Shown: piece by piece, positions 45,876 to 58,262 of the stretch
Position numbering within the stretch: position 1 is the first letter of the stretch
Layout of the letters: every line of letters starts with the position of its first letter
NCBI GenBank assembly: GCA_032164295.1
Contig: JAJHTX010000006.1
Location: 682,001-746,000, forward strand
Origin: Inonotus obliquus
Taxonomy: Eukaryota > Basidiomycota > Agaricomycetes > Hymenochaetales > Hymenochaetaceae
DNA: 64,000 nucleotides
Direction: 5' to 3'
Translations under genes and position numbers: made by a program
Notes under the pieces: generated by a model
What the model was told of the DNA's origin: nothing
Seen by the model: only the letters and a program-made list of their open reading frames with translations
Databases searched by the model: none

Positions 45876-48800
45876 ATGGAGAGCCCCACGCGACGTCGTA
45901 TAGACGTCCCTAAACCCGCCGCCGACGCGGGCTTAGCAGAATGGACTAGCAGGATTAAGGCGTTGCAACGTGACGTCGATGCTGACGAAGAGTTGGAGCA
46001 ACAGCGACTCGAGGAGGAGATTCGAGCGTCAAGGCTTGCGAGGACCCGGAGAAGTGCTCAGTTCGCTGGGAGAGCATCGTTGCCGTTAAGTGGTGTCGGA
46101 GAAGAGGAGAACGAGCCAGGTATCTATGGGGTTTGTTGAGACTGATGCGACGATGAGCTGAAATGAGTTGATTTATGTCTGTTATAGATTCTAGTCCAGC
46201 AGATGCGCTTCGTAAACTGAGTGGGGAGCCGGCGAGGACGAGCCCTCCGCCCAATGCTGTTCCCATGGACAAGAAACCCTCAACCTCACCAATGAACGCA
46301 AATCCATCTTCCTCCAAACCTGAGCCGGTATCGCTTGCAGCTTTCATCGGAGGAAAGGCAGCAGGCCCACGTCTGAACAAACCTGTGCCCCAGCCTGACG
46401 CTCACGATCCAACGCTGTTCGAGCAAAGGACACGTGCAGATATTGTTTCTCCCCATCCTGTGTTTGGAAGTGGTGGCGTTGCGCTTGTTGGTCTTACAGG
46501 AAAGGGAAGAGAAGTTACTGAGCCTAAGCGGGATGTCCATGCAAGGACTCCTGAGAGAACTGTACCTGCACCTGCGAGGGATGTCAGGCCTATGAGTTCT
46601 AGCACAAATTTCAGTGCAACTGCAATCACTACGACCATCGGAGGGAGCACAGCGGCGCCCACGAGAAATTGGACTCGCGAAAGGACAGTAAGTTCACCAT
46701 CGCCCTATATGCTTCCGAAACCCGCCAAGGCATCCCCACCTCCGGTTATCCCAGCCGGCTCACCAGGACTGAAAGGCCGAGTTGAGTCGCTTTATGCGCA
46801 TGCAAACCGTTCTTCCGAGCGAGTGACGTCTCCACCTGCTCTACGAGGGTCAAAGAGTACAGACAAGATGGCACGTCCGGTGGCACCCGCGAAGCCCGAC
46901 GCGTTGCGAAAATCTCAGCCCGCTGCTATCGAGACGAGTACCCCGCCCAGGGCGTCGACTACGCCGCTCCCTACTTCTACGTCGACACCACCCCCACGTA
47001 CGTCAGCACCGGGCTCATCAACGCCTACGAGACCCGTTTCAACGACTTCACCTATCTCTCTTCAATCGCTTGCGCGACCAATTCAGCCGCAGACGCGTCC
47101 TGTATCGTTGGGTCCTCAGATCCCATCGTCAAAGAACCCTGCACCGGCATTCCTCAAGCCGCAACAGCAGAAGGACCTCACGCCGAGTCTCAGTAGATTA
47201 CAAGGGCGAGGTTTCGTACAGAGTTTTGTTAAGCTAACCAGTGAAATCGAATCGACGAATTCAAGTGGGTCGCCAGAGCGTCCTTCTGCTGCCATCGCAA
47301 CGCCATCACCAAAGAAGGCATCAGTACTTGACCGATGGAACCCGCCCGGCCCAAGGTCTAGTTCGTCAAGTGGGTCGCCTGTGTCTGCGCCGCCATTGCG
47401 TAAAGCGAAGACCTTTGATTTTCCAGGGCGTACGACTCAGAACGAGGCCGAACAAACTTCGACTGCCGATCATGGACCTGCTCGTCCGACACCCCCTTCT
47501 AAGCCCGCTTCTCTATCCGCCAGCGCATTAAAGTCGACGCCGACTAAGGCAAAGAGCGTTCCTGTTCCTGCACCGGGGGATGTTCTGCCTTTGGGCTCAT
47601 CAAACACTCTGATATCATATATTAAACCAACAAAGACAGGTGATGCCCCTCCGACGGATTCAGTTGATGTTCCAAGGTCAAAGACGCCCAGTAGGCATGT
47701 GGATGAGAAGATGCGTACGGATGAGCTTGGATCACGCCCCCGTTCGCGCAGTTCTGCTACAAGGACACCAAGCCCTACGAAACCAGTCGCTGCATCCAGA
47801 CTGCACAATGGTGTAAAGTCTGATTTGGGATCTTCTGTACCATCCAGCGGGCGCCCCTTGAGCCATGTGCGTTCTCTTTGGTAATATCACTTTCTTATTA
47901 GAGTATTGATACAGCATATTCCCTCGTGTTACTGCTTTCTTACATGTTTTGCGATGTGCAATTGGACGATTGTTTGCCTTGCTCTATATCGACAATATGG
48001 ATACGAAACGTATAGCCCACGAAAGATAGAGCGAAGCTGCGAAGGAAAGGTGCGCAATCGAAGGCGGATGACCACCATCAGGAGTCTGGAACCCGAGCGC
48101 AGGAACCGATCCTTCAAGCATCAGCTCCCGGACACAAGCTCGCGGGTCCGAAAGGAATTACATTAGCTCCTGCTCTAGAGGTTACTCCCCCGGTTCCTAA
48201 TTCCGAGACAGCTGCTTCTCCATCCCTCTCTATTCAGCGCGAGGAACCGTCTAAGACATCTCCGGTACCGATACAAACGCAGACACAAGGACAAGCACAG
48301 CTTCGCGGGGAGAATGTCAGGCGCTTGCAGGACACATGGTCAAATCAAGGACCGATCGGCGTTAAACCGCTGCGGAAACCTCATTCTCCGCTTGTGAGCC
48401 CTTCTCCGACGCGATCCTCTTTCGGCAGTATTGGCAGTGTTGCGCACCAAGTTGCGCCTAAGGCGAGTATCAAGCAAGCATTACCAGGTCTTGCAGTCGC
48501 TTCCCCAGATGCTGCAGTCGGTACAGGTGCAGTTCCGCCACCTTCACCACCTTTAACTCCACCGTTGAGTGTGAGCGCCCGTCAAGAGAGAGGGAAGACA
48601 CCATCTAGCCCGGCGAAACATGGTCGAATTCCGAGTACCGGTTCACGTGCGACGGTTATGGATGTTGCACAGGCTTTGAATGCTAGTGTCGCTGCTACAT
48701 CTTCCCCGGCGTCGCCCATCCCTCCAAAGTCACCGATTGCGTCGACAGCTCCGCGTAGTCCGGTTGATGAGAGCGAACGTCAGCGCGACACAGGAGGATG

Positions 48801-50707
48801 GAAGGAAGTGGAGAACGAGCGAACCATTACGCCGGCGATTATGAAAGCTGAGCGTCGACGCTCGACTTACGAGAGGTACTCGAACTTCACGTTACCTGTT
48901 CTGCCTGAGGAAAAGACTCCTGTGTCGAGCCCCGTAGGCACATTGAAGGGAGCAAATGTAGACATCCCACCTCCGGATGAGGACGCGAATGTCGAAGCGA
49001 AGAAACAACAGCCGGAGAGCGAATTAACCGTAGAGAAGCCCGCCCCACCAAAGAAACCAGACTTTGCTCGTGCACCATCAAAGGTTCACATCGGTACGTA
49101 GATCAACAATGTATAGATTGGCAATGCATCATGTACTTATATACAATCACAATTTTCAATGGGGAAAAACATACTTATTACATTTCTCTTGCGAACTAGA
49201 TATTGTGGATGAACCTATTCCTGCAATCAACGCCGCGAAGATCTGGGCTGCGACTCCACCCAAATTCATCCCTGATTCGGATGCACATACCGTCTCGGTG
49301 GAAGTTCTGAGCGTTGTTGGGGGTACTTCGTCGGAAGTGACGAAGGGAGCAGATAATGTTTATATGTTTTATGACACGGAGGTATTAGCTATTGTACATC
49401 GCGCGAAGAGTCGATCTTCAGGACTCGTTGCGACGAAGGTGTGGGCATGGCAAGGGAGGAAAGCGCAAGTCGACGAAAAGGAGGACAAGAAACTGTCGGA
49501 GCTTGCGAAGAGGTATGGAACTGCATTGTTAAGATGTGGGCAGTATGCGGAACCGCAAGAGCTTGTGAACGTTTTGGGTGGGATATTGGTTATTCGACAG
49601 GTGAGAGATTTGATGGCTTAGTTTAGAATAAGGCGCTCTTTTCTGCTGACTGAATATTTGACGCTTGCAGGGTCAGCGTTCATTGTGGTCGGCAGAAAAT
49701 ACAACGATGCATGTTATTCGGTCGTCAGGGGGTGTAATCCTGATTGATGAAGCAGACCTGGTACGTGTGTCATTCCCTTATTTCATATTCACTGATAACA
49801 GTAACTTCCTTCAGAACGTCAAGAACCTCTGCTCAGGATTCAGCTATTGCATCTCTCTGCTCGACACACTCTGGGTCTGGTACGGTTGCGGTTGCACCCC
49901 AATTGAACGAAAAGCAGCACTACGATATGCTCAAACTCTTCGGTCAGAAAATGAAGAAAAGAGAGTGGAAGAAGTGGAAGAAGGAAATGAAGATGAGATG
50001 TTTTGGATGTTCCTTGGTGAAGATGGATATGCAAGTGCAGATTATTGGAAGTGGCGTAAGAATGAGAAGGGAGTGGATCCGAGATATTGGAAACTGGATT
50101 GTACGAATAGTGGTTCAGAAGTCAAGGAACTTGAGACGTTCCCTGTTGCTTCTGATATACCAGGATCAATTCTCGTAGTTCATTTGGCATACGAGATATT
50201 CGCGCTTGTTGGTTCTGCTGCTCGTGGACAAAGGCGGAATATCAAACTTGGTCTTACGCTCGCCCAGGTTCGTTTAATTATTCTGACCATATAAGTTTAT
50301 ATTGTATGTTGAGTTTATTGATTGCAGGAATTATCTTCGCATACTGCTCGATCAAAGCCCTTCCGTCCTCCGGTCCATGTTCTGATTTTTCCTTCGCAAA
50401 TACCTCTGGATCTCCAAGCGGCAGTTCGTGGGCTGGATGCTGAAGCCATTGTCTGTACCCTTCGTTCTTTTGCAATTATTAGCAGTGAACCGAAACTGAT
50501 TTCGCTCAAATACAGCATGGTACCGATGAACTCCCCGATCATATGAACTTGCTCACGCTGAATGATGCTTGGAAGCAAGTGAGTTCCCTGTTTCCAAAAT
50601 ATACTATATGAGTAATTCACCGGTATCAATAGCTTCAACAAAGGGATTGGGACCAGAAGGAGCTGCAGGATAGTTCAATGATGCCTTTGGGCTGGACGCC
50701 ACGATGA
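45876..50707 (+). CDS. DUF4045 and gelsolin-repeat actin-binding protein, 1401 aa
   Basis: Predicted join: 45876-46119, 46188-47866, 48016-49093, 49200-49600, 49671-49760, 49815-50267, 50328-50450, 50516-50578, 50633-50707; in phase, 1402 codons including stop. The N-terminus (LAEWTSRIKALQRDVDADEE, then RLEEEIRASRLARTRRS) is the conserved start of fungal DUF4045 proteins. About 850 disordered residues follow, dense in Ser, Pro, Thr and Arg, with a basic patch (KDRAKLRRKG). The C-terminal 450 residues hold gelsolin-like repeats: VYMFYDTEVLAIVHRAKSR and KVWAWQGRK in the first, and TTMHVIRSSGGVILIDEADL with SYCISLLDTLWVWYGCG in the second. A short tail ends DWDQKELQDSS. Gelsolin repeats bind and sever or cap actin in the cytoplasm. 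Exon boundaries in the last 300 bases are the least certain. Confidence 0.82.
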
Positions 50708-50928
50708 TATGACATTCTTGGCTTCTTGTATCTCGCACACGATGAACATGTTACGACTTGTTTCGCTCATATTTTGTTTCTTGAACTGTAGCACGTAACG
50801 TTAAATTCTATGCATTAGGTAGCTTTAGTGATATGTATTACAATGAATGCCTTCAAGAAGAATTCATCTGCCCACGGACCTGATCTGTACTCATCAACTT
50901 GTCTCCGCCGGGACATATGCGGAACGCC

Positions 50929-51687
50929 TCAACGATAAAGTTTCTTGTAGTGCTTGGCCCATCCCATTTTCTGCGCGAGACCAAGAACATCCAATCCAGG
51001 AAACTCGCCCCTCCTCGCTCGTTCAGCGTCTATCGCGCTCGCAAATTCAATGAAGAAACGTCGTTTACGATACTTGGCGGATTTCCACGGGTGGACATTC
51101 TTGCTGAGGTTGAATGTTAGGGAGCTCTTCATGAAAGTTTATAATGGTCATGAGAAGATACGTACATTTCTCCGCAAGTCGAGAACACTGAAATGATGTC
51201 GGATTCATCTTGCTCCTGCTTACAGCAAACTATCACTACGCTCTCGTAACGCGTGTCTTTCTTTCCGGATATTCGGCCAGTCTTTCGTGATCTAAGAGTG
51301 GGACAGTGATTCTGAGCCAGACCGACTTTACTTGCTCGCAAAGAAGCAAAGAGTGGTATAAGCTCGGGAGCGGTTAATAGAATATCAACAAAGACATTCG
51401 GTGGCAAGTATATTTCTACTGCTCGTCTAGCAGTAGTTTCATCCGCAAACTCGATGAAGTATTGCGATAATCCAGGAAAGTCTCGAAGACTATTTGGTGG
51501 TAAGCTGAATGAAGTAACGTTTCTTCTGGAGGAGGTAGATACGGAAGGGGTTAACTTGAAGTAGACACCTATGCAGCTCGAATAGCGAAACGTACATTTC
51601 TCCACAATTAGCAAAAAGGTTATGTACTTCTGATTCGGAAAGGCTTCTGGAGCTGTCGAGAATGATGACTCCCTCTGGGGATATCAT
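50929..51687 (-). CDS. Small protein with two RRM-like modules, 208 aa
   Basis: Predicted minus-strand join 51687-51596, 51525-51166, 51103-50929; in phase, 208 residues. Two repeats follow one plan: a hydrophobic strand (GVIILDSS; SVVIVCCK), a helix ending in CGEM (SESEVHNLFANCGEM; ESDIISVFSTCGEM), a loop, an RNP1-like strand (QYFIEFADE; RRFFIEFAS) and a further helix (ARRAVEIY; AERARRGE). This is the strand and helix order of an RNA-recognition motif. Both repeats carry an intron right after CGE, in the same phase, which shows internal duplication of an exon pair. The same arrangement occurs in the 638-aa protein at 30463-32512. The ATG at 51687 is the first in frame before the first strand. 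RNA binding is inferred from the fold pattern; no named family is recognised. Confidence 0.7.
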
Positions 51688-51976
51688 CAATAATAGCAAG
51701 GATGCAAAGTGAGATGCGGGCACCAAAAGTAGCAGTTCAGATGGCTGACGGGCGGAGGAGGAATACAGGCATGTGTATATGAGAGTCGAGTTGGAAAGTT
51801 GGAAAGTTGGAATTTGGACAGCCTACCCAAAATGTTCACATCACGTGCTCTGGACGCGTCGTATTCGCCTTATTTGCCACCATTTGGCACGATATAACCA
51901 AGCTTCTTCTATTTATCTATACGAGTACACCACTGACAAGCCAAGGATAAAAGATTTGAATCCCTAATTGAATAAT

Positions 51977-54456
51977 CTAACCCGAATAACGGCGTCCGAA
52001 GATACCTTCCTCGTGAGCTTTGATCTCTGGAGCAAACCATTAAAACAAGTATGTGCCTTAGGGATTATGGACTCACGAAGAGCGAGCCGCTTGGAATAGA
52101 AACGAGCTTGTTGCAAATTACCTGCGAAATCATATGAGATCCTTTCTTACGCGAGTCTGTTGAGCTACTCACCCATTGCGAAGTAGAGCCCTGGGACACC
52201 GGAGTAACGGTAAACAGTGTTGAGCTCTCCTTCGTCATTGAGACCCCATATTGTATTGATGAGTCCGGCAACATCATCACTAACAAGAGTTTTCACGTGT
52301 TCCTTTGTGCTCTCGTACCTATATGAGTAGAAACTTAGAGTGCACGATGTAGTAAGTATATTCTTGGTACACACCCAGTAGCAAGGACGACAGCGTCCGC
52401 GGGCAGGAAACTACCATTCTCAAACTCGATTCCATTTCTGACGAACCGTGAGATAGTGCTATCGTTCTTTATTTTGACTCTCCCATCAATGATCATTTGA
52501 GATGCTCCAGTATCTGCATGGGATCGGTGAGGGGAAGTATCTAGCACTTGCGTGAGGGACTGACCGAAGTAGAAGCCTCCCCCGCGGCGAAGATAAAGCA
52601 TGATGACCCCAGAGCCATCCTCCCCCATATTTAGTTTGAATCCGACCTTTTTAAGGCCGTCAAGGATTTTCCTGAAGATTTGTCAGCGTATTGAAGGGCA
52701 GGAAGTCGCGCCACTTACTTATCTAGCTCAGCGATTGCAGGGGCCAGACGCTGATGCAACAACTTAGTCAAGAAAGTAGGGAATGATGCACCGATCCTGT
52801 CAGACACGTCTGGAGGGGGAGTATCGTCCCCATAGCCTCCTAAGAGCCAGTTAGTTTATATATAAAGCGTGAGTGATCATTCTGACCTTTTTGGAACGTC
52901 CTAACGCCGTCCTTCGTGGACATGATATAAGTTGACTCTCGTTGGACCATGGTGACATCTATAGTCAGTAATCAGAAACTCACATAACGTTAGCCGTGAA
53001 AGGTTATCTGAAGTATACCAATGCCTTGTTTCCCGTGATCCTGAGCGACATCGTGCCCTGCTTTGACGTTAAAAAACCGACAGGAAAGCCAGCAAATAGA
53101 TTACAAACCAGAAGTACAAGAGCCGATAATCACAACTTTCTTGCCGACATGTTCTCTCGCGGTCTTGTACTGAGTAGTATGAATAAGTTTGCCTTCAAAC
53201 TTCTCCTGCGGAGCCGTCAACATAGAGCAGATAATACTCCCCGATGTACGTACCGTTCCAGAGAATTTTGGCACCCTTGGAGGACCATACAAACCGGTGG
53301 CAAAGATGACATGTCTAGGCCTCAAGATTCGCTTCCCTCCCTCGGCAGTCGTAATGTGCACCCTCCATGGATCTTGTCCAGGTACCGCTCCTTCTTCGAT
53401 AGTGTCAACACTTGTTCCAGTCCAGACGTTCAAATCCAAAGCCCGCGCATAGAGCTCCAGCCAATCTGCGACCTAGAAATGCACAATAAGCAAAGGAGCA
53501 TATTGACTACTGTGAGACAAGCCTTCGGCGATGGAGTCCAAACCGGCCAGGTCGACGGGAACCTATGGAAAGAAATTCAATGCAGCGTGTTACTTGAATC
53601 CTTATTTCATAGTGTATGAATGTGAAGGGGCATACGGTAGATAAGGCAGATGGATATAATCTGAAATTGTCCAGAATTAGCTCTTTTGATCAGCTCCATG
53701 GGAATACTGTAACTCACGGACAGGATCATGCAAAGACAGCACCTCATATCGAGCACGCCAGGAATCTCCGATACGAGGGTGGCGCTCAACAACCAAAGTA
53801 GGTACGCCGAGATACTTCAACCTTGCGGCCATTGTCAGTCCGCAGTGTCCGGCACCGATAACGATGACAGCTGGTTCGGTATCTTCAAAAGATACTTCGC
53901 GCTGACGTTCCGCTAGCCAGTCATCACCCTGATTGTCGGAGGTGGATCGGTGCGGACCAACGAGTTCCGGAAATCCCTTCAGGCCCTCAAGATTGGTGTA
54001 GACAACATGAGCTTTCCAAGTGCTAGAAGACGTCGGGACCAAACGAAACACGCCAGAGCCAATTCCGGCAGTAGTCTCGAAGCCGAAGAATCCTTGAATC
54101 CAAGCAAGATCGGGATACGGCGTCTGTAGAGATACATTGCTCTTGTCTAGGGTCAACTTTGAGATAGATAATCCATTATCTGAGTCCTGCGATTCAACCA
54201 AAACGGCATTCAGGAAGCGGCTGATCTTCGCAGACCCATGGAAAGTGCGGAAATCCCACGTGAGAGCCAACATATCACGCCAAAACGCGTCGTCAATGAG
54301 GAGAGCTGTAACTGCCTGTATATCTTTCTTCCCAAGACTTTGACTGAACTGATCAAACCATTCCGAGGCGACAGAGATAGCATCGATCTGTTCTGGAAGC
54401 TCGACGTTGAGCCGGGGTAGCGTTGGCAAAGACAAATCAGCGGTTCCGATGGCCAT
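51977..54456 (-). CDS. Flavin-containing monooxygenase, 645 aa
   Basis: Predicted minus-strand join of 11 exons: 54456-53718, 53660-53636, 53562-53523, 53472-53109, 53057-53019, 52958-52887, 52839-52719, 52671-52375, 52318-52173, 52121-52077, 52026-51977; in phase. Residues 1-190 look like the NTF2/SnoaL-like N-terminal domain common in fungal members. The FAD site is IVIGAGHCG (198-206). Next come LHDP and YLPFPSTWPVWTP, the FMO signature F-x-G-x(3)-H-x(3)-Y (FEGKLIHTTQY), an NADPH site VVIIGSCTSG, and VVLATGY near the C-terminus, ending in KAHEEGIFGRRY. The enzyme uses NADPH and O2 to oxygenate a soft nucleophile or carbonyl; the substrate is unknown. One intron starts with GC instead of GT (53522). 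No secondary-metabolite genes adjoin it. Confidence 0.9.
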
Positions 54457-55681
54457 CGAGTACGAGATGATGAGATGCTGTTTAGAAAGGAGCCGCTGGC
54501 GCAAAGCAGGATATTTATGTCGGAATGATGATGCGCGCGGGCTAATTTGTTGCCCCCAGAAGCTAGCATCCTTCTTCTGGTCTACTTATACGTTTATCCA
54601 CGGTACCATCTCATTATCTATCCGTTACATGCGATCTATAGCGAGCACGAGATCACTTTGAAGAAGCTTAGGAAATACTGGCGATAAGCAGCTACGTAAG
54701 AGAAGCACATGTACAACTATTACGCACCAAACGTCCTTCCTCATTCCCTAAAAATCCTGGTTATGCTTGCGATAGTGACTGCGCGCCACGCACCTATTGC
54801 CCGGAGAGTAATATTAATGAAAGCGGCATGCGATCTTCCTCGCCTAGACTTTATATGAGGCGGTGGTTACGTGTCAGATGGGGCGGTGATTGCAATTTCT
54901 AATGACTATTCTTTCCCCTGGATCAAACACATACGAGATGGACTGAGTTGCTTAGCTTGGAGAGCTTGGAGAAAACTTTGCTACACGTTCTAGACGCGCT
55001 AGTCTCTGACCGGCCCTAAAGTGTCATATCACATTGCAGAAGTGCGTGTGTCAATTTCTACTGCTTGTTCTGCTCCTCCTCCCGGTCTGGTGTGTAGACC
55101 AGCTCAACTCAAGGTCTTCCTCAGCACATTCTATCTCTGCCTTTGTGACAGCGTGTTGCAAACTTTGAGCTCGGGAACCATGCCATCTCAGTCCTTCTTC
55201 AACTCCTCCACCAACATCTTCTGCCCTGCAGGTTAATGTGTCTGTCAGGTCAGGAGTAGCTAGCGCAAGTGAATTCCCCGATTGTCTTGTTACGGACCGA
55301 CTCTGGGAACCGGGGCCCATACTCTACGTTCATATCGCGGCTTTCCACATCCACTTTGCAGGCATTCCGTGAGGGAGGTTTCATACATTTCCTGCAGCAA
55401 TTTCTATGCGGCCTCCAGAAAAGGACCTGAATCTCCTCATTATTATAGGTACGCCTATCACGCTGCCTTATGGTGTCATCTATTCTCATAACTGATATAG
55501 TTTACGTGGTTCGAAATGCGCAGATGGCTCCTCTTGGGCTTTGCACGCTCTTGATTTTGCACGTGCTTTGAAGGAGATATGGTAGCAAAACTCGTGCGAG
55601 AGCGAACGTAACCAATAATGCAATGCGTCGCGATACAATAAATGCTGGTGCGGGGAGCCGCCTGAGCCTCGACGTGCCAAC
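54457..55681. other. Divergent intergenic region
   Basis: Separates the divergently transcribed monooxygenase and secreted-protein genes, so both promoters lie here. ORFs at 55021-55489 on both strands have no recognisable feature. No repeat or RNA gene seen. Confidence 0.5.
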
Positions 55682-56707
55682 ATGCCCTCTGTAATCAGCC
55701 TCATCACACTTCTATCCTGCGTCATCGGCCTTGTCATCGCGGAGACACATAGGATAACTATCACAAACAAGTAAGCATCCCCTCCAGTTACTATTCCCTT
55801 GATCTAAATCATGTTCGTCCTGTTCGTCCGTAAAGCTGTGGCAGCGGTACTGTGAGTACTTTTCGATGGAGTCGTTACATTCCTTTCCTGAATTTCGGAA
55901 ATTAGCCCAAGTTAGGGGACGGGAACGGCATCCTTTTCGAAGGTGACGGTGAATACGTCCACGAGGGTATACTTGAATCTGGAGTCGCGTGCGTGTTTTC
56001 GACACCGTGAACCTTCCTAGTGCTATACACTAAAGAAAAACTCTCTAGTTGGCTGCCCAATGATCAATGCCCTGATCCAAACAATGGTGCGGGTTGCTCA
56101 CTGCTAGAATTCACTCTCACACAAGATCTTGGTAATGGAGACATCAGTCTGATTCCTCCGTGAGTTTCTCCCTACAATCGCGAGTATGTCAATCCGTTAA
56201 TTCGTTTGAAGTAACGTATTCACTGACCCCGTTGGGTTCGAATTCATTGATGGGTGCGCTGGGCTTGGTGCTTCTTGTAAGGCTTTAAATTGTATCACTA
56301 TCCCAAACTATAGCTGCTTAATATTTGTTATACCAGGTGGGGAAGATGGTTGCAACACAGCATACTATGAACCTAACGATGACTGCGCTATTCAATGTCC
56401 GGAAGGTGGTGTATGTTATATTGAATAAGTCTGTCGATAGCAGGAATTCCTGATGCTGTGTGTTTAGGTTGGAGTTAATCTCATCTTTTGTGGTGTTAGT
56501 ACCGGGTTCACTTCGAATGACGAACGCCATCAGGAATCACCTTGCGTTGGACGCTCGGACTCAGGCTCATCTTCGGCAGCGAATTCTACGTCGGCGGGAG
56601 AAACTGCAAGTGACTCTGCATCTGCCAGTAATTCAGCTAGTGATGGCGCTGCCGGCGATTCAACTAGTGCCGGTGCTGCTACTCAAACCGCCGATGGTAC
56701 TGAATAA
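55682..56707 (+). CDS. Secreted glycopeptide/thaumatin-like protein, 225 aa
   Basis: Predicted join of seven small exons: 55682-55770, 55836-55851, 55906-55988, 56049-56159, 56212-56276, 56337-56410, 56468-56707; in phase. Residues 1-20 form a signal peptide (SLITLLSCVIGLVIA). The mature protein starts ETHRITITN, then CGSGT, and continues with GDGEYVHEGILESGVAW, CPDPNNGAGCSLLEFTLTQ, DISLIPP, FIDGCAGLGASC, CNTAYY and GVNLIFC. This cysteine and strand order is that of the small basidiomycete secreted glycopeptides related to thaumatin-like proteins. A Ser/Ala/Thr/Gly-rich C-terminal tail of about 60 residues probably carries O-glycans. The protein should be extracellular or wall-bound. A 16-nt exon is unusual but keeps the frame and supplies the conserved cysteine. 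Confidence 0.8.
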
Positions 56708-58262
56708 GTTCAGTAGCTAATCTATGGTAGTATTGTATGCTACCTGCTCGTCTCACACTGGCTGTCTATCCTTCCTTTAAATCATTGTTTAGCCCAATCC
56801 AGGTTATGATTGGTAATGCAATGTACCTTATATATGATGCAGGTAATTTCTACTGCAAGGTTTATAATTCACGTAACCGACCTCTGTGTGAATGGGTAAA
56901 TAGAGTGTGCTAGCTTTTCTCATCGGAGCCGTTAAAAGATCGTTCGTCAACGTCAAAACTTACATCTACATATATTGCAAGTTCACTTGGAAAAGCAGAA
57001 ATGAGTGATCTAAACTCTCTGTTGCAGATATGGCTTCATTCACAGATCGAGTACTGGGCATGAAGTTAGCCAAGAAACCTGAGAATGACTCCCTTTCCTG
57101 CCCTAAGGGCGGATGTCGCGGAGCTTGAATCTGTCGTGACGCGTCGACGCGTCGGTCGAAGCGTGACTGCCATTTTCCTCTTTCAGTCTCGACTTATTCG
57201 CCTCTCTTAGTGGGGAGTGGCAATCCCTATCAAAAAAACGACCGTTCTCACGGTCTATGCCGCGTCGTGCCGGAGCTCGCTTAAGCATAAGCGATGACCG
57301 GTTTTTGAGAGACACATTCGACTCCATGTAACCCTCCCACATCACAAAGATCACTAGTATTAAGTGTGTATATCATGTCTTTGATGTCTTTAGACCAATA
57401 TCTTCAAAAAAGAAATTGACTTTTACTAAAATCCGCCGAGATATTGTATAGTTTTAGGTCATATCTAAGGAACTAGATAATTTCTTGAAAATTTTTTCTC
57501 AACAAAATGAAGATAGTCATGAAACAATGTGATTTGTACATTTACATGGAAATCGTTGAGAAATTCAGTGAGTTCTGAGTGTTCGAAGAGTGCATTGAAT
57601 CTCACCGAATAAAGGAAAACTCTGTCACGTGACATTGCATTTGTATGGGTGCACGAACCAGCAAAAGAGCAATAATGCAAGAAAATATTGCAAAATGTCT
57701 GCAAGCACAAAATTCATTTGATAAATCAAGTAAATATACCATGGTACCTGTACAAGCTCCAAAAATGCCATCAATGATACTGCATAGTGCTTATCTTAGT
57801 CTTTCTCAGAGATGCATACAGTGACACCATCTACATCAAGGAATCAGTATAGCAAGCTTTAAAATACAGCAGATAGTATGCTTCTGATATATTCATATTA
57901 GAAAGTCACTGTGTATACAAATGAATAACCAGCAACATCACCAAAGACCTTGTTCAAGACCATGAGTACTGTTGACCGGTAATAATCTACAATAAAACAT
58001 GCTATGTATGCTCATTTTTGTCTTAATTTGTCTAGTATCATATCAAGTGAATGTCTTTATTTAATTCTCTGGTATATTTCTCATAAAATGCTAATTATCT
58101 GGTCTCATGAAGGATTGGTACATTGAATCGAAAGGCGGTAAATATGGATCGCTGTTTCTTACCATATATGGTAGATGTTACAACTCCGCTTGAAAAAAAG
58201 GGGGCTCGCGCGGCACTTGGAGATTGCCACTCCCCACTCTTAGTGGCCTCCTCAACAAGATT
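56708..58262. other. Long intergenic stretch, AT-rich core
   Basis: No supported gene. Positions 57360-58200 are markedly AT-rich with only short ORFs. An identical 17-mer (GATTGCCACTCCCCACT) occurs inverted at 57209-57225 and 58222-58238, bracketing the AT-rich core. A small minus-strand ORF (57103-57354) includes the left copy. The region may contain a degraded insertion, but I found no target duplication. Confidence 0.45.

Noticed and set aside
51977..56707. A secondary-metabolite cluster around the monooxygenase
   Set aside because: Neighbours are a gelsolin protein, an RRM-like protein and a secreted glycopeptide-like protein; no synthase, transporter or cluster regulator is nearby.
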